A stretch of 64,000 nt of DNA from assembly GCF_024359545.1 (NCBI RefSeq), contig NZ_JAKQZG010000003.1, forward strand, positions 416,526 through 480,525, in the 5' to 3' direction. Position numbers and translations under genes: made by a program. Below the pieces are notes generated by a model. That model was not told where the DNA came from, did not search any database, and saw only the letters and a program-made list of their open reading frames with translations. The stretch comes from Jiella marina. GTDB taxonomy: Bacteria > Pseudomonadota > Alphaproteobacteria > Rhizobiales > Rhizobiaceae. Position 1 is the first letter of the stretch; each line of letters starts with the position of its first letter. Positions 1 to 10,067 of the stretch are shown here, in pieces.

Positions 1-692
1 CCGACCTGTTCGTTGATCGCCGTTTCCGCGAGATCGAGGTCGAAGATGCGGTGCATCAGCGAATATTCGTTCTGGATCGAGGCGACGCGCGGGGTGCCGT
101 CGCGCTCTGCGATCGACACGAACTGCATCACGCCCCAGGCGGATTCGTTCGACAGGCCGATGTGGCGGATCTTGCCGGCCTTCACCTGCTCCCCGAGTTC
201 GTGGAGCACCTCCTCGATATTCGCCTTCACCGCGTCCGGGTTCTGCCCGCTCGGGTCAAAGGTCCAGTTCTGGCGGAAATGGTAGGAGCCGCGATTGGGC
301 CAGTGGAGCTGATAAAGGTCGATATAGTCGGTCTGCAGGCGCTTCAGGCTGCCATCCACCGCCCGGCGGATCGACGCGGCGGTGATCGGCTCGCCATCGC
401 GCACCTTGGCGTTGCCCTCGCCGGTGATCTTCGAGGCAAGCACCACGTCTTCACGGTTCTTGCGCGCGGCGAACCAACTGCCGATGATCTCTTCGGTCCG
501 GCCGATCGTTTCGGCGGCGAGCGGCGTGGTCGGGTACATCTCGGCGGTATCGAAAAAGTTCACGCCCATCTCGATGGCGAGATCCATCTGGGCATGCGCC
601 TCGGCCTCCGTATTCTGCGAACCCCAGGTCATGGTGCCGAGGCAGATTTCGCTGACGGACAGGCCGGTGCGGCCGAGCGGGCGGTACTTCAT
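1..692 (-). CDS. NADP-dependent aldo/keto reductase (Tas-like), 3' end cut by window edge
   Basis: Cytosolic NAD(P)H-dependent aldo/keto reductase acting on an unknown carbonyl substrate. About 230 N-terminal residues are visible; the family is normally about 345, so the C-terminus lies outside the window. The protein starts MKYRPLGRTGLSVSEICLGT. The catalytic tetrad is recognisable as D48 and Y53 in FFDTAEMYP, K88 in ASKITG and H130 in YQLHWP. The stretch GKIRHIGLSNESAWGVMQF is typical of the E. coli Tas subgroup. The ATG at 692-690 was chosen because it opens the conserved KYR.LG motif. The gene is divergent from the M20 peptidase across a 207-bp gap. Family assignment is firm; the substrate is unknown. 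Confidence 0.93.
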   Translation of the reverse strand, partial: MKYRPLGRTGLSVSEICLGTMTWGSQNTEAEAHAQMDLAIEMGVNFFDTAEMYPTTPLAAETIGRTEEIIGSWFAARKNREDVVLASKITGEGNAKVRDGEPITAASIRRAVDGSLKRLQTDYIDLYQLHWPNRGSYHFRQNWTFDPSGQNPDAVKANIEEVLHELGEQVKAGKIRHIGLSNESAWGVMQFVSIAERDGTPRVASIQNEYSLMHRIFDLDLAETAINEQV

Positions 693-899
693 GAGACATT
701 CCCGGTGATGGTGGACAGGTGGATGGTCGTCGACATGTGGCCGCGAACTTCCGCCGGGAACATAGCCGGCGGGACGATCGATGCAATCCCGCCCTCATCA
801 TCGCGCGCCCTCACGATTTCGCCCAGCCGCTTGCCGGATCGGCGCTCGGGCCGTTACCAGTGGGACCGACATTGCGATCCCAGCATCGAAGGACGAATC

Positions 900-2285
900 A
901 TGGCCGACCTCGACAGCGTTCTCGCCTGCCTCGACCTCAATCTCGACCGTTCCGTCGGCCGCTTGAGCGATCTGTTGCGCATTCCCTCGATCTCGACCGA
1001 TCCGGCCTATGCCGCCGAATGCCAGCGGGCGGCCGAATATCTGGCCGGCGATCTCGCCGCCATCGGCTTCCAGGCGGCCGTGCGCGAGACGCCGGGTCAC
1101 CCGATGGTGGTCGCCCATCATGACGGGCCGGAGGGGGCGCCGCATGTCCTCTTCTACGGCCATTACGACGTGCAGCCGGTCGATCCGATCGAGGAATGGA
1201 CGAGCCCGCCCTTCGAGCCGGAAATCCACGAAATGTCCGACGGCTCGCGCCGGATCGTCGCGCGTGGATCGGCCGACGACAAGGGCCAGCTGATGACCTT
1301 CGTGGAAGCTTGCCGCGCCTTCAAGGCGGAAACCGGCGGGCTGCCCTGCAAGGTCACGATCTTCCTGGAAGGCGAGGAGGAGTCCGGCTCCCCCTCTCTC
1401 GTGCCGTTTCTCGAAGCCAACAAGGCCGAGCTTTCTGCCGACGTCGCGCTCGTCTGCGACACGAACATGTGGGACCGCCAGACGCCGGCGATCTCCACGG
1501 GCCTGCGCGGCCTCGTCGGCGAGGAGGTCGTGATCAAGGCGGCGAACCGCGATCTCCATTCGGGCTATTACGGCGGCGCGGCGCGCAATCCGATCCACGT
1601 CCTGACCACGATCCTCGGCGAGATGCACGATGCGGACGGCCGGGTCACGATCCCCGGCTTTTACGACGGCGTCGGCGAAGTGCCAGAGGAGGTCTTGAAG
1701 AGCTGGGAGGACCTCGGCCTGTCGGAAGCCGAGTTCCTCGGCTCGGTCGGGCTGAAGACCCCCGCTGGCGAAAAGGGACGGACGGTCCTGGAACAGACCT
1801 GGTCGCGGCCGACGGCGGAAGTGAACGGCATTTCCGGCGGCTATACGGGCAAGGGCTTCAAGACCGTCATCCCGGCGGAAGCCTTCGCCAAGGTCTCCTT
1901 CCGCCTCGTCTTCGACCAGGACCCGGACAAGATCCGGGCGGCGTTCCGCAAATTCGTCGAAGACCGCCTGCCGGACGACTGCACCGTCGAATTCCACCCC
2001 CATGGCGGCTCGGGCGCGATCCAGCTTCCCTTCGATTCCCCTTGGCTCGAAAAGACCCGCGCGGCGCTCTCCGATGAATGGCCGAAGCCGGCGGTGATGA
2101 TCGGCATGGGCGGCTCGATCCCCGTGGTGGGCGAGTTCAAGTCGCGCCTCGGCATGGAGTCGCTGCTCGTCGGTTTCGGCCTCGGCGACGACGCGATCCA
2201 TTCGCCCAACGAGAAATACGAGATGACCTCGTTCCAGAAGGGCCAACGCTCCTGGGCGCGCATCCTGGCGGCGCTGGGGAGGTGA
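900..2285 (+). CDS. M20 family metallopeptidase (dipeptidase)
   Basis: Predicted cytosolic dinuclear-zinc dipeptidase/deacylase of 461 residues, the usual size for carnosinase-like M20 enzymes. The metal site is visible: H88 and D90 in FYGHYDVQP, D126 in ADDKGQL, and the acidic EGEEESGSPS loop at about 158-166 that carries the general-base Glu. A dimerisation-type insert occupies roughly 200-330 (RDLHSGYYGGAARNP). The reading frame is open far upstream, but the ATG at 900 has AAGGA a few bases before it and begins the domain directly. The earlier open stretch overlaps the divergent reductase. There is no signal peptide. The gene looks monocistronic and is followed by two hairpins. The peptide substrate cannot be told from sequence. 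Confidence 0.93.
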   Translation: MADLDSVLACLDLNLDRSVGRLSDLLRIPSISTDPAYAAECQRAAEYLAGDLAAIGFQAAVRETPGHPMVVAHHDGPEGAPHVLFYGHYDVQPVDPIEEWTSPPFEPEIHEMSDGSRRIVARGSADDKGQLMTFVEACRAFKAETGGLPCKVTIFLEGEEESGSPSLVPFLEANKAELSADVALVCDTNMWDRQTPAISTGLRGLVGEEVVIKAANRDLHSGYYGGAARNPIHVLTTILGEMHDADGRVTIPGFYDGVGEVPEEVLKSWEDLGLSEAEFLGSVGLKTPAGEKGRTVLEQTWSRPTAEVNGISGGYTGKGFKTVIPAEAFAKVSFRLVFDQDPDKIRAAFRKFVEDRLPDDCTVEFHPHGGSGAIQLPFDSPWLEKTRAALSDEWPKPAVMIGMGGSIPVVGEFKSRLGMESLLVGFGLGDDAIHSPNEKYEMTSFQKGQRSWARILAALGR

Positions 2286-2600
2286 GGGGCGGGACGGGAT
2301 CGGCACCCTTCGCTGGCCACCCGCGCTTGTCGCACTCGATCCAGCCCGGCGACTGCAAGCCGCCGGGATAGCGAAATTGATCAGCAATGCGAAGACTTAG
2401 TCGTCAGGGGCGTTCTCGGCGCCCCTCTGCGGGCGACGTGCGAATCGCCCGCGGTTTCATCCGCGCGCCGAGACTGACGGAGCGATCGTGTTTTGTCCTC
2501 TCGGGGCGCTCGGCGCTTGACATCTCGGACGGAACCGGAAAATCGAGAAGCCTCGCATGCCGGTCCGCCGGCGCCTTGTTGATCCTGATGGACCGACTTC
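2286..2600. other. 315-bp intergenic region between M20 peptidase and lipoprotein genes
   Basis: No convincing coding region. It holds the two tandem hairpins listed separately at 2406-2452. The remainder leads into the lipoprotein gene with no clear sigma70 promoter that I can defend. Confidence 0.5.
2406..2452 (+). terminator. two tandem GC-rich hairpins, possible terminator
   Basis: First hairpin: AGGGGCG (2406-2412) pairs with CGCCCCT (2420-2426) around a 7-base loop. Second: GCGGGCGA (2429-2436) pairs with TCGCCCGC (2445-2452) around an 8-base loop, followed by GGTTTC. Both stems are perfect. The lack of a real U-tract makes intrinsic termination uncertain. They lie about 120 bp after the peptidase stop. 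Confidence 0.35.
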
Positions 2601-2996
2601 ATGAAACTCTTTCCCACCCTGATCGCCGTCGCAACGCTCGTGCCGCTCTCCGGCTGCCTGAGTTTCGGGGGCGGGATGTCGTCCCAGTCGTCTGGCGTGG
2701 TGGCGCTTGGGGGCGGGCTGATCGGACAGACGGCTCTCGTTGCGAAGATGCCTTCAGGCGCGAAGGCCAAGGCGGTCGATGCCGAGTTCCAGGCGCTGCA
2801 ATTCGGCCAGGCGGGCGAAGCTGTTCGCTGGCAGTCGGACGGCTACAGCGGCGAGGTGGTGCCGACGCAGGTCTATCGCGTCGGTTCGCAGGACTGCCGC
2901 GGCTATTCCCATGTCGTGAGTGGGGCGTCGGCGCCGGTGAAGGCCTCCGGCACCGCCTGCAAGACCGAAAACGGCCTGTGGAAGCCGGTCGCATAA
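2601..2996 (+). CDS. small putative outer-membrane lipoprotein
   Basis: A 131-residue exported lipoprotein of unknown function. The N-terminus MKLFPTLIAVATLVPLSGCL is a classical lipoprotein signal with lipobox LSGC; Cys19 would be lipidated and residue +2 is Leu, which favours outer-membrane sorting. The mature part is Gly/Ser-rich at first, then a compact domain with two cysteines near the C-terminus (QDCRGYSHV and GTACKTENGLW) that could form a disulfide. I do not recognise the family. The gene stands alone 148 bp before ccmI and need not be related to cytochrome maturation. Confidence 0.75.
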   Translation: MKLFPTLIAVATLVPLSGCLSFGGGMSSQSSGVVALGGGLIGQTALVAKMPSGAKAKAVDAEFQALQFGQAGEAVRWQSDGYSGEVVPTQVYRVGSQDCRGYSHVVSGASAPVKASGTACKTENGLWKPVA

Positions 2997-3144
2997 ACTG
3001 CCCGTGAAGCGGTCCATGTACCGGCCCGCCGCGAATTGAGTGGGCACTGCGGCACGCCTCTGATAAGCGCGCTCTGGAACCTCCATTCCGGCAAGGGGAG
3101 ATGCGGCGCTGGTCCGCATTGTTCGCTGGCCATCGAGCTCATAA

Positions 3145-4377
3145 ATGAATGACATGATGTTCTGGATCGTTGCAGCCGCGATGACGTCCCTCGTGACCCT
3201 CGCCATGCTCTGGCCGCTGGTGCGGCGGCAGGGCGGGTCACCGGAGGCGCACGAAAATCACGACGTCGAGGTCTATCGCGCTCAACTCCGCGAACTGGAC
3301 CAGGATCTCGAGCGCGGCACGCTCGCGCCGGCAGAGGCCGAATCCGCCCGCGCGGAGATCGGGCGCCGCCTTCTGCGGGCCGCCGACAACGCCAACGGCA
3401 AGGGGCTGGGGGCGGCCAGTTGGCAGCGGCCCGCCATCCTGGCAACGATCGTTCTCGTACTCCTCGCGATCCCCGTCGCTTCCACCGTTTTCTACGCGAC
3501 GATGGGCAATGCCAATCTGCCGGACCAGCCGCTCGCCGCCCGCCAGCAGCCGCCAAGCCAGGGCGATCTGCAACTCGCCCAACTGGTCGAGCGCGCCGAG
3601 GCGCGGCTTCGGGACGCGCCGGAGGACGGACAGGGCTGGGAGGTGCTGGCGCCGATCTATCTGCGGCTCGAGCGCCCGCAGGATGCCGCCAACGCCTATC
3701 GCAAGGCGCTCGATATCAACGGCCCTTCGGCCTCGCGCTTCGGCGGGCTTGGCGAAGCGCTGACGGATCTCGCGAATGGCGAGGTGACGGACGAAGCGAA
3801 GTCGCAATTCGAACGGGCGCTGGAAATCAACCCCGGCTATCTGCCGGCGAAATTCTTCCTCGCCCTCGACGCGTCCCAGGAAGAGCGTGCTTCCGATGCC
3901 GAGACCCGCTGGACCGAGCTGATTCAGGCCAGCCCCGACAACGCGCCCTGGATGCAGATCGCCCAGGCCGGCCTCGCCGATGCGCGGATGCGGCTCGGCA
4001 AGACCGATGCGCCCGCCGTCGCGCCGATGGCGAATGGCGCCGGCGCCCCGGCAGCCGGTGCCGACGGCACGATCGCGCGCGGACCGGATGCGGAACAGGT
4101 TGCGGCCGCATCGCAAATGTCCGACACGGACCGGCAGGCGATGATCGAGGGCATGGTGGCGCAGCTTGCGGCCCGGCTGAAAGACAATCCGGAGGACGTC
4201 GAGGGGTGGAAGCGGTTGATCCGCTCCTATACCGTTCTCGGCCAGACGGAGGCCGCCCGTGAGGCGCTCGCCGAGGCGAGCCAGACCTTTGCCGCCGATT
4301 CAGCGGGCGGTCGGGAAATCGCCGCTTTTGCGGAGGAAATCGGCCTTTCCGCGAGGGAGGAGACGACAACACAATGA
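3145..4377 (+). CDS. ccmI: cytochrome c-type biogenesis protein CcmI (CycH)
   Basis: Membrane-bound apocytochrome c chaperone of the system I maturation machinery. It holds the C-terminus of apocytochromes and delivers them to the CcmF/H heme-ligation complex. The 410-residue protein has two N-terminal transmembrane helices (about 5-22 and 93-115) flanking a cytoplasmic segment of CcmI type ([16 protein letters not shown]). A large periplasmic TPR part follows ([25 protein letters not shown]; a second TPR block near the end). It is first in the rhizobial-order cluster ccmI-ccmE-ccmF-ccmH, and its stop overlaps the ccmE start by 4 bp (ATGA). Confidence 0.95.
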   Translation: MNDMMFWIVAAAMTSLVTLAMLWPLVRRQGGSPEAHENHDVEVYRAQLRELDQDLERGTLAPAEAESARAEIGRRLLRAADNANGKGLGAASWQRPAILATIVLVLLAIPVASTVFYATMGNANLPDQPLAARQQPPSQGDLQLAQLVERAEARLRDAPEDGQGWEVLAPIYLRLERPQDAANAYRKALDINGPSASRFGGLGEALTDLANGEVTDEAKSQFERALEINPGYLPAKFFLALDASQEERASDAETRWTELIQASPDNAPWMQIAQAGLADARMRLGKTDAPAVAPMANGAGAPAAGADGTIARGPDAEQVAAASQMSDTDRQAMIEGMVAQLAARLKDNPEDVEGWKRLIRSYTVLGQTEAAREALAEASQTFAADSAGGREIAAFAEEIGLSAREETTTQ

Positions 4378-4883
4378 CCCGCAAGGCCAAGCGACTCTAT
4401 TCGATCGGCGCGATCCTTCTCGTGATCGGCGCGGCGGCCGGGCTGGTGCTGACGGCCCTGTCGGATTCGATCGCATATTTCCACTCGCCGACCGATGTGG
4501 TCGAGAAGATGCCCGGGCCCGGCCAGCGCATCCGGCTTGGTGGTCTCGTAGAGGAAGGGTCCGTCGTGCGTGACGGCTCGACCCATGTGACCTTCAAGAT
4601 CACAGACTCCATCGAAAGCGTTCCCGTTACCTATACCGGCATCCTGCCCGACCTGTTTCGCGAAGGGCAGGGGGTCGTGGCCGAAGGCATGCTCGCGCCC
4701 GACCGGGTGTTTCAGGCCGACACCGTGCTCGCCAAGCATGACGAGACCTACATGCCGAAGGAGGTCGTCGACGATCTGAAGGCGCGCGGCCTCTGGGAGG
4801 ACGGCAAGGGCATGGTCAAGAAAACCGGCAGCTCGCCCGAGGACGCCGTGTCCGCGACAGACGCAGGGGGAGCCGGCTCATGA
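4374..4883 (+). CDS. ccmE: heme chaperone CcmE (CycJ)
   Basis: Periplasmic-facing, membrane-anchored heme chaperone that binds heme covalently and hands it to CcmF for attachment to apocytochrome c. The 169-residue protein has one N-terminal transmembrane anchor (about 8-28) and an OB-fold domain. The conserved [10 protein letters not shown] motif carries the heme-binding His122 and Tyr126. A flexible hydrophilic tail ends the protein. It is translationally coupled on both sides: a 4-bp overlap with ccmI upstream and another with ccmF downstream. Confidence 0.97.
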   Translation: MTRKAKRLYSIGAILLVIGAAAGLVLTALSDSIAYFHSPTDVVEKMPGPGQRIRLGGLVEEGSVVRDGSTHVTFKITDSIESVPVTYTGILPDLFREGQGVVAEGMLAPDRVFQADTVLAKHDETYMPKEVVDDLKARGLWEDGKGMVKKTGSSPEDAVSATDAGGAGS

Positions 4884-6871
4884 TCGTCGAACTCGGCCAT
4901 TTCGCGCTGATCCTGGCCCTCTCGGTGGCGATCATCCAGTCGACCCTGCCGCTCGTGGGCGCCCGCGGTGGCGACCAGCGGCTGATGGAGATCGGCTCGA
5001 TCGGCGCGACCGGCGGCTTCGTTCTCCTGGCTGTCGCCTTCAGCGCGCTCACCGCTGCCTACGTGACCTCGGACTTCTCGGTTCTCAACGTCTTCGAGAA
5101 TTCCCATTCCGCCAAGCCGATGCTCTTCAAGGTGACGGGCGTGTGGGGCAATCACGAAGGCTCGATGCTGCTCTGGGTCTTGATCCTCGCCTTTTTCGGG
5201 GCGCTGGTCGCGCTTTTCGGCCGCGATCTGCCGGCGACGCTGAAAGCCAATGTGCTGGCGGTCCAGGGCTGGATCCTGACGGCGTTCCTGCTCTTCATCC
5301 TGTTCACCTCGAACCCGTTCACGCGGCTCGATCCGGCGCCGATGGAAGGTCAGGACCTCAACCCGATCCTGCAGGACGTCGGCCTCGCCATCCATCCGCC
5401 GCTTCTCTATCTCGGCTATGTCGGCTTCTCGATCGCCTTTTCCTTCGCGGTCGCGGCCCTGATCGACGGACGCATCGATGCCGCCTGGGCGCGCTGGGTG
5501 CGTCCCTGGACGCTGGTCGCCTGGGTCTTCCTGACGCTCGGCATCGCCATGGGCTCCTACTGGGCCTATTACGAACTCGGCTGGGGCGGCTGGTGGTTCT
5601 GGGACCCGGTCGAGAACGCCTCGTTCATGCCCTGGCTCGCCGGCACCGCGCTGCTGCATTCGGCGCTGGTCATGGAAAAGCGCTCGGCTTTGAAGATCTG
5701 GACGATCCTGCTCGCGATCCTGACCTTCTCCCTGTCGCTGCTCGGCACCTTCCTGGTGCGCTCCGGCGTCCTCACCTCGGTCCACGCCTTTGCCACCGAC
5801 CCGGCCCGCGGCGTGTTCATCCTGGTGATCCTGTGCCTGTTCATCGGCGGTGCGCTGGCGCTGTTCGCCTGGCGGGCATCGGAACTCGAAGGCGGCGGCC
5901 TCTTCGCGCCGATCAGCCGCGAGGGCGCGCTGGTCTTCAACAATCTGTTTCTGACGACGGCCGCGGCGACGGTGCTCGTCGGCACGCTCTACCCGCTGCT
6001 TCTGGAGGTCCTGACCGGCGAGAAGATTTCGGTCGGCGCCCCCTTTTTCGACCTGACCTTCGGGCCGCTGATGGTGCCGCTGCTTCTCGCCGTGCCCTTC
6101 GGGCCGCTGCTCGGCTGGAAGCGCGGCGACCTTCTGGCGGCGGGACAGCGGCTGTATTTCGCCGCTGGTGTCGCCCTCGCGGCGATGATCCTGGGGCTCG
6201 CCTTCACCGGCGGCACCCGCGTTCTCGCAGCCTTCGGCTTCGCTCTGGCCTTCTGGCTGATCGCCGGCAGCCTGACCGATCTTTTCGTCCGGGCGTCCTT
6301 CTTCAAGGCCGGCTGGCGCAAGGGCTGGGCCCGACTGACCGGTCTGCCACGCTCGGCCTTCGGGACGGCGCTCGCCCATTTCGGCCTCGGTATCACCGTC
6401 CTCGGTGTGATCACCGTTTCGAGCTTCGAGACCGAGACCGTGACGACCATGCGGCCGGGCGATACCGTCGAAGCCGGCGGCTATACGCTGCATTTCGACG
6501 GGGCGAGCCGCCGAGCCGGCCCGAACTACGAGGAACAGGTCGGGACTTTCACGATCCGCGATGGCGGCGTCGCCGTGGCGGAGACGGAAAGTGCCAAGCG
6601 CTTCTATCCGGCCCGTCAGATGCCGACGACCGAAGCCGGCATCTGGACCACCTGGTTCTCTCAGCTCTATGTCTCGCTGGGTGATCCTTCGGCCGACGGA
6701 CAGTCAATCGTCGTGCGGATCTGGTGGAAGCCGCTGGTGACGCTGATCTGGATCGGCTCGGTGTTCATGGCATTGGGCGGCACGGTTTCGCTGGCCGATC
6801 GCCGGCTGCGTGTCGGGGCGCCCACCCGCAGCCGCGGCCAGGCCCGCGATCGTGTCGCAGCTGGAGCCTGA
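4880..6871 (+). CDS. ccmF: heme lyase subunit CcmF (CycK)
   Basis: Integral membrane core of the cytochrome c heme lyase; it reduces and transfers heme from CcmE to apocytochrome c. The protein has 663 residues, the usual size, with about 15 hydrophobic helices. The periplasmic tryptophan-rich WWD motif is plain ([18 protein letters not shown]), as are flanking heme-liganding histidines ([15 protein letters not shown]). It overlaps ccmE by 4 bp and is followed by ccmH after 5 bp, so the four genes are one operon. Confidence 0.97.
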   Translation: MIVELGHFALILALSVAIIQSTLPLVGARGGDQRLMEIGSIGATGGFVLLAVAFSALTAAYVTSDFSVLNVFENSHSAKPMLFKVTGVWGNHEGSMLLWVLILAFFGALVALFGRDLPATLKANVLAVQGWILTAFLLFILFTSNPFTRLDPAPMEGQDLNPILQDVGLAIHPPLLYLGYVGFSIAFSFAVAALIDGRIDAAWARWVRPWTLVAWVFLTLGIAMGSYWAYYELGWGGWWFWDPVENASFMPWLAGTALLHSALVMEKRSALKIWTILLAILTFSLSLLGTFLVRSGVLTSVHAFATDPARGVFILVILCLFIGGALALFAWRASELEGGGLFAPISREGALVFNNLFLTTAAATVLVGTLYPLLLEVLTGEKISVGAPFFDLTFGPLMVPLLLAVPFGPLLGWKRGDLLAAGQRLYFAAGVALAAMILGLAFTGGTRVLAAFGFALAFWLIAGSLTDLFVRASFFKAGWRKGWARLTGLPRSAFGTALAHFGLGITVLGVITVSSFETETVTTMRPGDTVEAGGYTLHFDGASRRAGPNYEEQVGTFTIRDGGVAVAETESAKRFYPARQMPTTEAGIWTTWFSQLYVSLGDPSADGQSIVVRIWWKPLVTLIWIGSVFMALGGTVSLADRRLRVGAPTRSRGQARDRVAAGA

Positions 6872-6876
6872 GACCG

Positions 6877-7371
6877 ATGGGCTTCCTGTCTCGCCTTGCT
6901 TTGGTCCTCGGGGTCTGTGCCGCACTGTTTGCGGCGCTGCCGGCCGGATCGCTGATCTCGTCCGCCCATGCGGTGAATCCGGACGAGGTGCTAGACGACC
7001 CGGCGCTCGAGGCACGGGCTCGCGAATTGTCGGCAGGCTTGCGCTGTCTCGTCTGCCAGAACCAGTCGATCGACGATTCCAACGCCGATCTCGCCAAGGA
7101 TCTCCGCGTCCTGGTGCGCGAGCGGCTGGTAGCGGGCGACACCAATGACGAGGTGATCGACTATCTGGTGTCGCGGTACGGGGAGTTCGTTCTGCTCCAG
7201 CCACGCTTCGACTGGGCAAACCTAGCGCTCTGGGCGACGCCGATCATCGTTCTGATTGCCGGCGCTGTCTTTGCCCTGGTGAGCGTCGCCAGTCGCCGGA
7301 AGGCCAAGGGACCGGCCGCGCTGTCGCCCGAGGAAGAAGCCAAGATCGCTGCCCTCGTCGACGAGCGCTGA
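6877..7371 (+). CDS. ccmH: cytochrome c maturation thiol oxidoreductase CcmH (CycL)
   Basis: Periplasmic, membrane-tethered thioredoxin-like partner that reduces the apocytochrome CXXCH thiols before heme ligation. The protein has 164 residues: signal peptide (about 1-32), the diagnostic [11 protein letters not shown] motif with C57 and C60, and a C-terminal transmembrane helix (about 105-128). A longer open frame exists upstream, but the ATG at 6877 gives a proper signal sequence and lies 5 bp after the ccmF stop. The short form without a TPR domain fits a genome where CcmI supplies the TPR function. ccmABCD and ccmG are not in this window. Confidence 0.95.
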   Translation: MGFLSRLALVLGVCAALFAALPAGSLISSAHAVNPDEVLDDPALEARARELSAGLRCLVCQNQSIDDSNADLAKDLRVLVRERLVAGDTNDEVIDYLVSRYGEFVLLQPRFDWANLALWATPIIVLIAGAVFALVSVASRRKAKGPAALSPEEEAKIAALVDER

Positions 7372-7632
7372 AGCCCGGAAAACGCTGAAGAGCCCTTCGT
7401 GATGCGGTAATCGGTCTGGGCACCTGTCCGTGAGTGACCGACTCACCTCTCGTTTTCGGATTCGCCTCAGGTTCTTGGCATCGCGTTGCCGCGAACCTTA
7501 CCGCCTTTTCATCCGACAGAAAAAATCCCGTAAGCTTGCAGTCACTAGGTTCCATTCCGACAGCGGGGAGGGAAACGGGGATTTCAGTCCTTCCTCGCCC
7601 CGGTCTTCAGCATCCCAGGAAAGGAACCAAAG

Positions 7633-9171
7633 ATGCAGCATGAAACTCGGCCCCAGACGAAGCGCAAGGGACTTCTCGCCGGCGTTCTCGCCGCTGGCGT
7701 CGCCGGCATGGCCCTGTCGGGTGGCATTGTCGCGAACACGATTCCGGTCTTCGCCGATCCGGTGAAGGTCGACGCGCCTCAGCAGCAGTTCGGCTTTGCC
7801 GATGTGGTGGAAAAGGTCTCTCCGGCGGTCGTCTCGGTTCGTGTGACCCAGGACGTGAAGCCGGCCATGGATCGCGGCCAGCAATTCGGCGGCCGCGGCT
7901 TTGGCAGCCCCTTCGAAAACCTTCCCGAAGATCATCCGCTCCGCCGCTTCTTCGATACGCCCGATGGCGGTCAGGGCATGCCTGGCATGCGCCCGCGCGG
8001 TCCCCAGGGCCCCCGCCAGGCGATCGGTCAGGGCTCCGGCTTCTTCATCTCCGAGGACGGCTATCTCGTCACCAACAACCACGTTGTCGACGGCGGCAGC
8101 GAGTACACGATCGTCATGGATGACGGCTCGGAGTACGACGCCAAGCTCGTGGGCACCGACGCCCGCACGGACTTGGCCCTTCTGAAGGTCGATGCCGATC
8201 GCGACTTCACCTATGTCGAGTTCGGCAACGAGGATTCTGTGCGCATCGGCGACTGGGTCGTGGCGGTCGGCAACCCCTTCGGTCTTGGCGGCTCGGTGAC
8301 GGCCGGCATCGTCTCGGCCCGCGGCCGTGATATCGGCGCTGGCCCCTATGACGACTTCCTGCAGATCGATGCGGCGGTGAACCGCGGCAATTCCGGTGGC
8401 CCGGCCTTCGGTCTCGACGGCAAGGTCATCGGCGTGAACACCGCGATCTTCTCGCCGTCCGGCGGCAATGTCGGCATCGCGTTCGCCATCCCGGCGTCGG
8501 TCGCTCAGGACGTGGTCGCATCGCTGAGGCAGGACGGCAGCGTCGAGCGTGGCTGGCTCGGTGTCCAGATCGCGCCGGTGACCGACGACATCGCCGAGGC
8601 GGTTGGTCTCTCCGAGGCGGAAGGTGCGATCGTCACCCTGCCGGACAACGAGACTCCGGCCTCCAAGGCTGGCATCCAGACCGGTGACGTCATCACCGCC
8701 GTCGACGGCCAGACCATTGAAGGGCCGCGGGAACTCGCCCGGCGGATCGCCAACTACCGTCCCGGCTCCAGCGTCGAGGTGACGGTGTGGCGGAACGAAA
8801 GCGCCGAGACGATCAATGTCGAACTCGGCGATCTGTCGAGCCTCGACGAGGCGGCTTCGCTGTCGGACGGTCCGAACCGGGGCGTTCCCGTCGATCCGTC
8901 GTCCCTCTCCGGCTATGGCCTGACGCTCACCCCGTCCGAAGACGGCGAGGGCGTGGTCGTCACGGACATCGAGCCGGATTCGGCGGCGGCCGAGAAGGGC
9001 ATGCAGCCGGGCGACGTGATCGTTTCGGTCAACGGCAAGACGGTCTCGGACCAGGCGGATGTGCGCGACGCGCTGTCGCAAGCCGCGGAGTCCGGCCGCA
9101 AGGCTGCGCTCTTCCAACTGCGCACGAACAACCAGAACCGTTTCGTCGCGCTGCCGATCGCCAAGAGCTGA
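7633..9171 (+). CDS. degP: periplasmic serine protease DegP/HtrA family (Do)
   Basis: Periplasmic chaperone-protease that degrades misfolded envelope proteins. The 512-residue precursor has a signal peptide (about 1-41) and a trypsin-like domain with catalytic H150 (NNHVVDG), D180 (DARTDLALLK) and S254 (RGNSGGPA). Two PDZ domains follow (about 290-385 and 410-500; GWLGVQIAPV and VSVNGKTVSD). A glycine/proline-rich loop at 80-130 matches the LA-loop region of DegP. It follows the cyc operon after 261 bp, the standard rhizobial order. An excellent terminator follows it. Confidence 0.96.
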   Translation: MQHETRPQTKRKGLLAGVLAAGVAGMALSGGIVANTIPVFADPVKVDAPQQQFGFADVVEKVSPAVVSVRVTQDVKPAMDRGQQFGGRGFGSPFENLPEDHPLRRFFDTPDGGQGMPGMRPRGPQGPRQAIGQGSGFFISEDGYLVTNNHVVDGGSEYTIVMDDGSEYDAKLVGTDARTDLALLKVDADRDFTYVEFGNEDSVRIGDWVVAVGNPFGLGGSVTAGIVSARGRDIGAGPYDDFLQIDAAVNRGNSGGPAFGLDGKVIGVNTAIFSPSGGNVGIAFAIPASVAQDVVASLRQDGSVERGWLGVQIAPVTDDIAEAVGLSEAEGAIVTLPDNETPASKAGIQTGDVITAVDGQTIEGPRELARRIANYRPGSSVEVTVWRNESAETINVELGDLSSLDEAASLSDGPNRGVPVDPSSLSGYGLTLTPSEDGEGVVVTDIEPDSAAAEKGMQPGDVIVSVNGKTVSDQADVRDALSQAAESGRKAALFQLRTNNQNRFVALPIAKS

Positions 9172-9185
9172 TCCGGCTCTCGGTT

Positions 9186-9208
9186 GGCCCGCCCGGTTCG
9201 GGCGGGCC
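9186..9208 (+). repeat. perfect 10-bp inverted repeat after degP
   Basis: GGCCCGCCCG (9186-9195) and CGGGCGGGCC (9199-9208) form a perfect stem around a 3-base loop, 14 bp after the degP stop. No U-tract follows, so alone it is more an RNA-stabilising stem. It precedes the true terminator at 9237. Confidence 0.55.
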
Positions 9209-9236
9209 TGCGGCAGATCGTGCCGAAACAATTCCG

Positions 9237-9272
9237 GCGGGCGGTGTTCATGCGCCGCCCGCTTTGCTTTTT
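9237..9272 (+). terminator. rho-independent terminator after degP
   Basis: GCGGGCGG (9237-9244) pairs perfectly with CCGCCCGC (9255-9262) and is followed by TTTGCTTTTT. Strong stem plus U-rich tail, 66 bp downstream of degP. It separates degP from the downstream two-component genes. Confidence 0.8.
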
Positions 9273-9335
9273 CTCGCAGATTTCTAGGTGCGTAACATGA
9301 CGCGAAACCCGGCTGGCGAAGCTTCGACCGACTCC

Positions 9336-10013
9336 ATGCGAATCCTGATCATTGAAGACGACCGCGAAGCTGCATCCTACCTGGTGAAGGCGCTGAAAGA
9401 GGCCGGTCATGTCGCCGACCATGCCGCAGACGGTGAGGAGGGCCTCCATGCGGCCCAGACGCGCGACTACGACGTCCTGATCGTCGATCGCATGCTGCCG
9501 AAGCGCGACGGGCTGTCGGTGATCGCGGCGCTGCGCGAAGAGGACAACGAGACGCCGGCCCTGATCCTCTCTGCCCTGGGCCAGGTGGACGATCGCGTGA
9601 AGGGTCTGCGCGCTGGCGGCGACGACTATCTCGCTAAGCCCTATTCCTTCTCCGAACTCCTGGCGCGCATCGAGGTGCTCGGCCGGCGGCGGGTCGGCAA
9701 GGAGGTCGAGACCAGCTACCGCGTCGGCGATCTGGAGCTCGACCGCCTGTCCCACGAAGTGCGCCGGGCCGGAAAGCCGATCGTCCTGCAGCCGCGCGAG
9801 TTCCGGCTTCTGGAATATCTGATGAAGCATGCGAACCAGGTGGTGACCCGCACCATGCTTCTGGAAAATGTCTGGGACTATCATTTCGACCCGCAGACCA
9901 ACGTCATCGACGTGCACATCTCGCGGCTGCGCTCGAAGATCGAGCGCGACTTCGGCTCGCCGATCCTGCATACCGTCCGCGGCGCCGGCTACATCATGCG
10001 CGCCGATGGCTGA
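9336..10013 (+). CDS. OmpR/PhoB-type response regulator
   Basis: DNA-binding response regulator of 225 residues: receiver domain (1-115) with acidic pocket IIEDD, phosphoacceptor D51 in LIVDRMLP, and K101-region LAKPYSF, then a winged-helix output domain (about 128-222; RLLEYLMKHANQVVTRTMLL, HISRLRSKI). The frame is open upstream to 9288, but the ATG at 9336 starts the receiver fold exactly (MRILIIEDDREA). It is paired with the histidine kinase 275 bp downstream; the gap contains a palindromic repeat. The signal is unknown. This pair between degP and glnE is a conserved rhizobial arrangement. Confidence 0.93.
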   Translation: MRILIIEDDREAASYLVKALKEAGHVADHAADGEEGLHAAQTRDYDVLIVDRMLPKRDGLSVIAALREEDNETPALILSALGQVDDRVKGLRAGGDDYLAKPYSFSELLARIEVLGRRRVGKEVETSYRVGDLELDRLSHEVRRAGKPIVLQPREFRLLEYLMKHANQVVTRTMLLENVWDYHFDPQTNVIDVHISRLRSKIERDFGSPILHTVRGAGYIMRADG

Positions 10014-10067
10014 TCCGAGGCGATGAGGTTTCGTTGTTTCGTCCTCTTGCGTCGCGTCTCTGAGGTC

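Noticed and set aside
51..899. N-terminal extension of the M20 peptidase frame
   Set aside because: It covers the divergent aldo/keto reductase and has no homology; the ATG at 900 with AAGGA is the start.
798..2387. 529-codon open frame on the - strand
   Set aside because: Antisense to the M20 peptidase; Arg/Asp-rich shadow translation.
4748..6493. 581-codon open frame on the - strand
   Set aside because: Antisense to ccmF, low-complexity Glu/Arg-rich translation, no domain.
7372..7632. sigmaE-type promoter before degP (GAACCTT near 7495)
   Set aside because: The matching -10 is poor at every allowed spacing; chance match cannot be excluded.
7498..9231. 577-codon open frame on the - strand
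   Set aside because: Antisense to degP, whose catalytic triad and PDZ domains are plain on the + strand.
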